NCBI RefSeq assembly: GCF_014842265.1
Contig: NZ_JACYVI010000003.1
Location: 372,001-436,000, forward strand
DNA length: 64,000 nucleotides
Origin: Pseudomonas sp. CFBP 13711
Lineage (GTDB): Bacteria > Pseudomonadota > Gammaproteobacteria > Pseudomonadales > Pseudomonadaceae
Direction of reading: 5' to 3'
This document shows, one piece after another, positions 60,303-64,000 of the stretch. Each line of letters starts with the position of its first letter. Position 1 is the stretch's first letter. Below the pieces are notes generated by a model. The model worked only from the letters and a program-made list of their open reading frames with translations, searched no databases and was not told the origin of the DNA. The position numbers were made by a program, and so were the translations under genes.

Positions 60303-60425
60303 GTAGGAGTGACCGGGGTGGCGCTCCACCTTGCTCGCGAGGAGGTCGGTACATTCGCCGAGTATGCAGCGGCTGGAATGCAGTCTTCGCGAGCAAGGTG
60401 GAGCGCTGCCCCGGTCCCTCCCACA
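60303..60425. repeat. REP pair of the GACCGGGGTGGCG variant
   Basis: GTAGGAGTGACCGGGGTGGC...GCTCCACCTTGCTCGCGAG and the inverse CTTCGCGAGCAAGGTGGAGCG..CCCCGGTCCCTCCCAC. Same core variant as the outer units of the array at 12060-12810. Confidence 0.85.
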
Positions 60426-60520
60426 GGACCGTTGATTCCCCCCGACGATGCATGTGGCTGACACAAGGTACGACATTTGCTTGCACGATAGGCCTACACA
60501 CCGTCAGAGCCCTCACCCCC

Positions 60521-61597
60521 ATGCTCCAGACCCTCGTCCCCGCCGCCGCATCGAACTCGCCCGCCGCCAGCAATCGCGGCGTGCTGTCGGCTGCGGCCAA
60601 CGGGCTCGATGGCTTTATCGTGCAACACGGCGGTGATCTGGACCGGGTGTTCGGCCGCTCCGGCATCGACCCCGAGCAGCTGCTGCACCCGACCCTGAGC
60701 CTGCCGCTGACCAACTACTGCAAAGTGCTGGAAGAAGCCGCGAGCCAGACCGGCTGCGACAATTTCGGCCTGCGTTACGGCCAGCAATTCCGGCCCCAGG
60801 CGCTGGGCCTGCTGGGCTACATCGGCCTGTGCTCGGCGACGCTGGAAGACGCACTGATCAATTTCTCCGCCGCCTTCCCGTTCCATCAGCACAGCACGCT
60901 GATCGAATTGGTGGATCAAGGCGAGTGCTACCGTTTCGATTATCAGGTGCGCCACGGCGCGATCAACGAACGCCGCCAGGACGCCGAGCTGACCATGGGC
61001 ATGGCGCTGAACCTGGTGCGGCACGTGCTCGGCCCGGACTGGGCACCTCGGCAAGTGGCATTCGAACACGCCAAACCCCAGGGCTGGCACGAACACCGCG
61101 ACGTGTTCCGCGCTGACGTGCGTTTTGGGCAGAGCTGCAATTCACTGCTGATCCCCAAGCGCGATGTCGTGGGCAAAGCCATGCCCGGCAGCGACCCGAT
61201 TCTGCTGATGCTGATCAAGGACGCGATCCGCCAACTGGGCGATAACGGCAGCGGCACGGGCAACAGCCCCGAGGCCACGCTCCTCGACCGCGCCCGCCAG
61301 ACCATCCTCGCCATCCTGCACCTGGGCGAACCGGCGCTGGACGACATCGCCCACACCCTCGGCCTGTCCGAATGGACCCTGCAGCGCAAACTGCGCGAAC
61401 ACGGCTTCAGCTTCACGCAACTGGTCGACCAGATCCGCCAGGACTCGGCCCTGAATCACCTGAAACAGCAGAACCTCAGCATCACCCAGCTCGCCTCGCT
61501 GCTCGGCTACTCGGAAACCAGTGCGTTCTCCCGGGCGTTTAAACGATGGTTCGGGGTGAGTCCGAAGCAGTGGCGTGGGGGTGATTGCCGGGTTTGA
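60521..61597 (+). CDS. AraC family regulator, probable ethanolamine operon activator
   Basis: 358 residues from ATG 60521; the open frame above it lacks family features. The N-terminal effector domain (about 20-210, arabinose-binding-like: DLDRVFGRSGIDPEQLLHPTLSLPLTNYCKVLEEAASQTGCDNFGLRYGQQF) is followed by two HTH_18 helices: LDDIAHTLGLSEWTLQRKLREHGFSFTQLVDQIRQDSALNHLKQQNLSITQLASLLGYSETSAFSRAFKRWFGVSPKQWR. Divergent from eat-eutB-eutC across a 490-bp gap, so it very likely controls that operon. Analogous in role, not sequence, to EutR of enteric bacteria. Confidence 0.92.
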   Translation: MLQTLVPAAASNSPAASNRGVLSAAANGLDGFIVQHGGDLDRVFGRSGIDPEQLLHPTLSLPLTNYCKVLEEAASQTGCDNFGLRYGQQFRPQALGLLGYIGLCSATLEDALINFSAAFPFHQHSTLIELVDQGECYRFDYQVRHGAINERRQDAELTMGMALNLVRHVLGPDWAPRQVAFEHAKPQGWHEHRDVFRADVRFGQSCNSLLIPKRDVVGKAMPGSDPILLMLIKDAIRQLGDNGSGTGNSPEATLLDRARQTILAILHLGEPALDDIAHTLGLSEWTLQRKLREHGFSFTQLVDQIRQDSALNHLKQQNLSITQLASLLGYSETSAFSRAFKRWFGVSPKQWRGGDCRV

Positions 61598-61643
61598 AAC
61601 GCTGGCGGCCGGCTTTCCTTGTTTTCCCAGACAGCACCGTGAT

Positions 61644-61871
61644 GTGGGAGTTAGCTTGCTCATGAAGGGGCCCGGACATTCAGCCACCTTATCTGGTGAC
61701 TGACAGGAAGCCTTCGCGAGCAAGCTCGGCTCCCACGGGATAGTGGATTCACTCGATATTTTGGTCGGTTCGCTGGGACTGTGGGAGTGAGCTTGCTCAC
61801 GAAGAGGCAGGAACAGCCGTTACATCTTCAGTGCCTGAACTGCCGTCTTCGCGAGCAAGCTCGCTCCCACA
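61644..61871. repeat. REP family A tandem units
   Basis: Left arms start at 61644 and 61781 (137 bp apart) with inverted partners ending near 61737 and 61871. Same period as the arrays at 1 and 12060. It occupies the whole gap between the AraC and helicase genes. Confidence 0.88.
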
Positions 61872-61920
61872 GGTAAATCAGTTCCAGCGGGCAGCGCGGC
61901 GTCTGGATCAGAAGCGCCCC

Positions 61921-63924
61921 CTACTTACGCCCCAAATCCTGCAACCAGTCATTCATGTTCCCCGGCAACAGCAGTTCGTGCCGGGCGCGGGAGCTGGCGG
62001 TGTATAGCAGGGAACATACGCTGGCCAGTGAATGGGTCGAGCCCTCGCGCGGTGGCCGCATGAGGTCGCGGGAGAGCAGCACGGAGTCGAATTCCTGGTT
62101 CTTCACGTCTTCGACTTTCGCCAGTTTGAGGATGGCGGTCGGGTCATTGCAGAAGCGCTGGGCGGTGTTGATGAAGTCCTGCAGGCGGTTGCCTTGGCCG
62201 AGCCACTCGTGCATCGCCTTGAATTCGTGGCTGCCGCCCATGGCCGAGGCCAACGCGTCCCAATAGGCAAACCGGAAGATCAGCCGGTGCTGCGGGCGCA
62301 GGTCTTCGCGGTAGAGCAGGTCCAGGCCTTTTACGAACAGCGTGAGGCTTTCAAAGGTGCGCAGGGGCATTTGAAAGCGCGCGCCGGCTTCGGTCAGGCG
62401 CTTGAACCATGCAAACAGGCCCCATTCGTTGGCGACCAGAATCGTCGTGGGTTTTTCCGGAATCGGCATGATGCCGTGGCCAATGATCCGCGTCGGGTGC
62501 GGCGCGCGGCCGACGAAACCTTCCTTGATGTCGCTGGGGTGCAATTGAATCATCGGATTGAGCAAGTCGGCCATTTGCTTGCCGGCGCGGATGGACTGGG
62601 TCATGAAACGCTGGCGAATGAAGCCGCCGTGGCGCGGGGTCTTGCCGCTGAGCTGCTGGAATTCGTCCCCCAACGTAATGACCGCCTGGGGGCTGCGGTC
62701 GAGGATCTGCACCATCGGCGCCGTCAGTTCGTGGCTTTCGTCGATGATGATGTGGCTGTAATTCTCGGGGATCACTTCGCTGGTCAGCGCCAGAAACTTG
62801 ATCCGGTGGCTGTTGCGGATCGGCAGACGAATGTGCGGCGCCGACGGCCTGACCGTCTCGCGCCAGAGCAGGCGGCTGTATTCCAGCAGCAGAGCGATGT
62901 CCGCCTGACTCGCCGCGTGGCCCAACGACGGCAAGTGCCGCGCCTCGATATTCGCCAGCGGCGACAGGCTGAAACTGTGCACGGTGCTGCGGCAGACCCG
63001 CGCCACGTCACGGGGCTGCAACTTGCCCACCGCCTGCAAATTCAGCCACTGCGCCACTTGCCGGTCATCGACCAGCGAGCTGGCGCCGGTGCGTTGTATA
63101 TCGGTGTTGCGCCAGCCGCGCGCCGTGAGATCGCGGTTAAGCAGCAGGTTGGCCATATGGCCGAAGGTGCACGCGTTGATCCGCGCGTCGGGGTTGGCCT
63201 GGCGCACCCGCGCCTGAAGCGCGCTCACCTGACCCGGAAAGGTCGCCATGAGCAAGGTCTTTTCCGGGACCAGGACCTCAAAGAACTTCGCCAGCAGGTA
63301 GGTCTTGCCCACCCCGGCATAGGCCTGCAGGTGGAACGACTCTTCGTTGCAGACCTTGAACTCGTCGAAGATCCGGCTCTGCTGATCGCTCAGGCGCAGG
63401 ACGTCGCCGGACGGCATCACGATGTCGCGGGTCAGTGGCTCCAGTTTGGCGCGATGACGCAGGCCAAAACCGAAGTCCCACTGCCCTTCCCCGTCGAGGT
63501 AATCCTGCTGCTCGATATCAGCGTCGTCGAGCAGACTGACGCCGGCAATTTCAAGCACCGAGAGCCCTGCGGCCAGATGGTCGGCGGTGAACCTGCCCCG
63601 CACCAGATCGGCAAATCGACCGCCCGCTTCTTCGACGGAAGCGGCCGCGCGCAGGACATCATCGAGCATGCGTTCGAGCTGTTCGACGGCGGTGTTTTGC
63701 GCGACCAGTGCGTTGAGATTGAGCAGCAGCATCAGCGCAGCGAGTTGCGGCCGGCCGGCTTGACTCAGGAAATCGTCCAGCGATTCGCCAGCGGCCAGGC
63801 CCTTGCACACCTCTTTGGTCAGGGGCAGAAACAGCGACGGCGGTGGCGCGAAGGCAGCGGGTGATCTCATTGCGGGCGTCAGGTCCTGAGCGGCGCGTGG
63901 GCGCGGGCAGTCAAAAAGGATCAC
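61921..63924 (-). CDS. superfamily-1 helicase (UvrD/FBH1-like)
   Basis: 667 residues starting at GTG 63924, chosen because AGGAG lies 6 nt upstream (an ATG 18 codons later lacks this). An N-terminal region of about 200 residues (DDFLSQAGRPQLAALMLLLNLN..., DDADIEQQDYLDGEGQWDFGFGLRH) precedes the helicase core: QSRIFDEF, Walker A FHLQAYAGVGKTYLLAKF, motif Ia, Walker B YSHIIIDESHELT, motif III QAVITLGDEFQQLSG, then R-rich FIRQRFMTQSIRAG, and the final motif VI region SLLYTASSRARHELLLPG. ATP-driven DNA unwinding, probably in repair; the exact role is unknown. Starts 3 nt after the stop of the upstream gene (63928), so co-expressed with it. Confidence 0.9.
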   Translation of the reverse strand: MILFDCPRPRAAQDLTPAMRSPAAFAPPPSLFLPLTKEVCKGLAAGESLDDFLSQAGRPQLAALMLLLNLNALVAQNTAVEQLERMLDDVLRAAASVEEAGGRFADLVRGRFTADHLAAGLSVLEIAGVSLLDDADIEQQDYLDGEGQWDFGFGLRHRAKLEPLTRDIVMPSGDVLRLSDQQSRIFDEFKVCNEESFHLQAYAGVGKTYLLAKFFEVLVPEKTLLMATFPGQVSALQARVRQANPDARINACTFGHMANLLLNRDLTARGWRNTDIQRTGASSLVDDRQVAQWLNLQAVGKLQPRDVARVCRSTVHSFSLSPLANIEARHLPSLGHAASQADIALLLEYSRLLWRETVRPSAPHIRLPIRNSHRIKFLALTSEVIPENYSHIIIDESHELTAPMVQILDRSPQAVITLGDEFQQLSGKTPRHGGFIRQRFMTQSIRAGKQMADLLNPMIQLHPSDIKEGFVGRAPHPTRIIGHGIMPIPEKPTTILVANEWGLFAWFKRLTEAGARFQMPLRTFESLTLFVKGLDLLYREDLRPQHRLIFRFAYWDALASAMGGSHEFKAMHEWLGQGNRLQDFINTAQRFCNDPTAILKLAKVEDVKNQEFDSVLLSRDLMRPPREGSTHSLASVCSLLYTASSRARHELLLPGNMNDWLQDLGRK

Positions 63925-63927
63925 AGC

Positions 63928-64000
63928 TTACTCCTGCCGCCCGATCACCGCCCACTTGCGTGTCGCCGTTACCACGCACGGCCCGTAAGACCGCCGCCTG
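63928..64000 (-). CDS. 3' end of upstream gene (partial)
   Basis: A reading frame entering from the right edge and ending with TAA at 63928-63930, encoding ...YGPCVVTATRKWAVIGRQE. The stop sits 3 nt before the helicase GTG and inside its ribosome site, consistent with an operon. Too short to identify. Confidence 0.5.
   Translation of the reverse strand, partial: RRRSYGPCVVTATRKWAVIGRQE

Overview
The window looks like a GC-rich chromosomal segment of a fluorescent-type Pseudomonas. The evidence is the gene complement (membrane PQQ glucose dehydrogenase gcd, a DUF2790 protein, ethanolamine ammonia-lyase plus permease, many LysR/GntR regulators, a NodT-type RND tripartite pump) and above all the dense short palindromic repeats. 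Two REP families are present: family A (GTGGGAG...GCTTGCTC...) and family B (GTGGGACCGGCTTCAGCCGG...). No rRNA, tRNA, prophage or CRISPR array was seen.

Layout: 1-2.2 kb holds REP tandem units, a GNAT enzyme and a formate/nitrite-type channel. 2.2-4.4 kb is a two-component system. 4.4-5.4 kb is a lower-GC zeta-toxin-like kinase followed by an overlapping 52-codon ORF (possible toxin-antitoxin pair). 6.2-12.0 kb is an RND pump operon (permease, adaptor, outer-membrane factor). 12.0-13.4 kb is a REP array next to a REP-associated tyrosine transposase (RAYT). 13.5-16.5 kb is the stress pair katG and hsp20. 16.5-19.6 kb is a GntR-MFS-amidohydrolase catabolic cluster. 20-27.4 kb holds a GNAT, a DMT transporter, an amidase + YghU pair, an aldo/keto reductase and a LysR. 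28.4-32.3 kb is a three-gene molybdenum hydroxylase/cytochrome c operon. 33-38.6 kb holds NUDIX, gcd and a sorbosone-dehydrogenase-like lipoprotein. 38.9-41.5 kb holds a GAF histidine kinase and a creatininase-family enzyme. 42-48 kb holds LysR/DMT, a DapB-like/LysR pair and a 3-hydroxyisobutyrate-dehydrogenase-like enzyme. 47.4-50 kb is a GntR with allophanate hydrolase. 50.5-55.6 kb holds a dienelactone hydrolase, an NTF2-like protein, LysR/argC2 and a CoA-transferase-like protein. 56.4-61.6 kb is eutC-eutB-eat with a divergent AraC regulator. 61.9-64 kb is a superfamily-1 helicase and the tail of the gene upstream of it.

Functional themes: periplasmic and membrane oxidation feeding the respiratory chain (Gcd, molybdenum hydroxylase/triheme cytochrome), amide/amine nitrogen scavenging (amidase, AtzF, creatininase family, EutBC), export and stress defence (RND pump, KatG, Hsp20, YghU). 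Most catabolic genes sit beside their own regulator.

The most unusual items are in the non-coding DNA. A 240-bp element is present twice in opposite orientation 30 kb apart, and three of its hairpins differ between copies by paired, compensatory base changes. Other items are REP arrays with 136, 134 and 111-bp periods, a 268-bp tandem duplication mixing both REP families, a Shine-Dalgarno-sequestering hairpin before hsp20 and a terminator-like hairpin in a lipoprotein leader.
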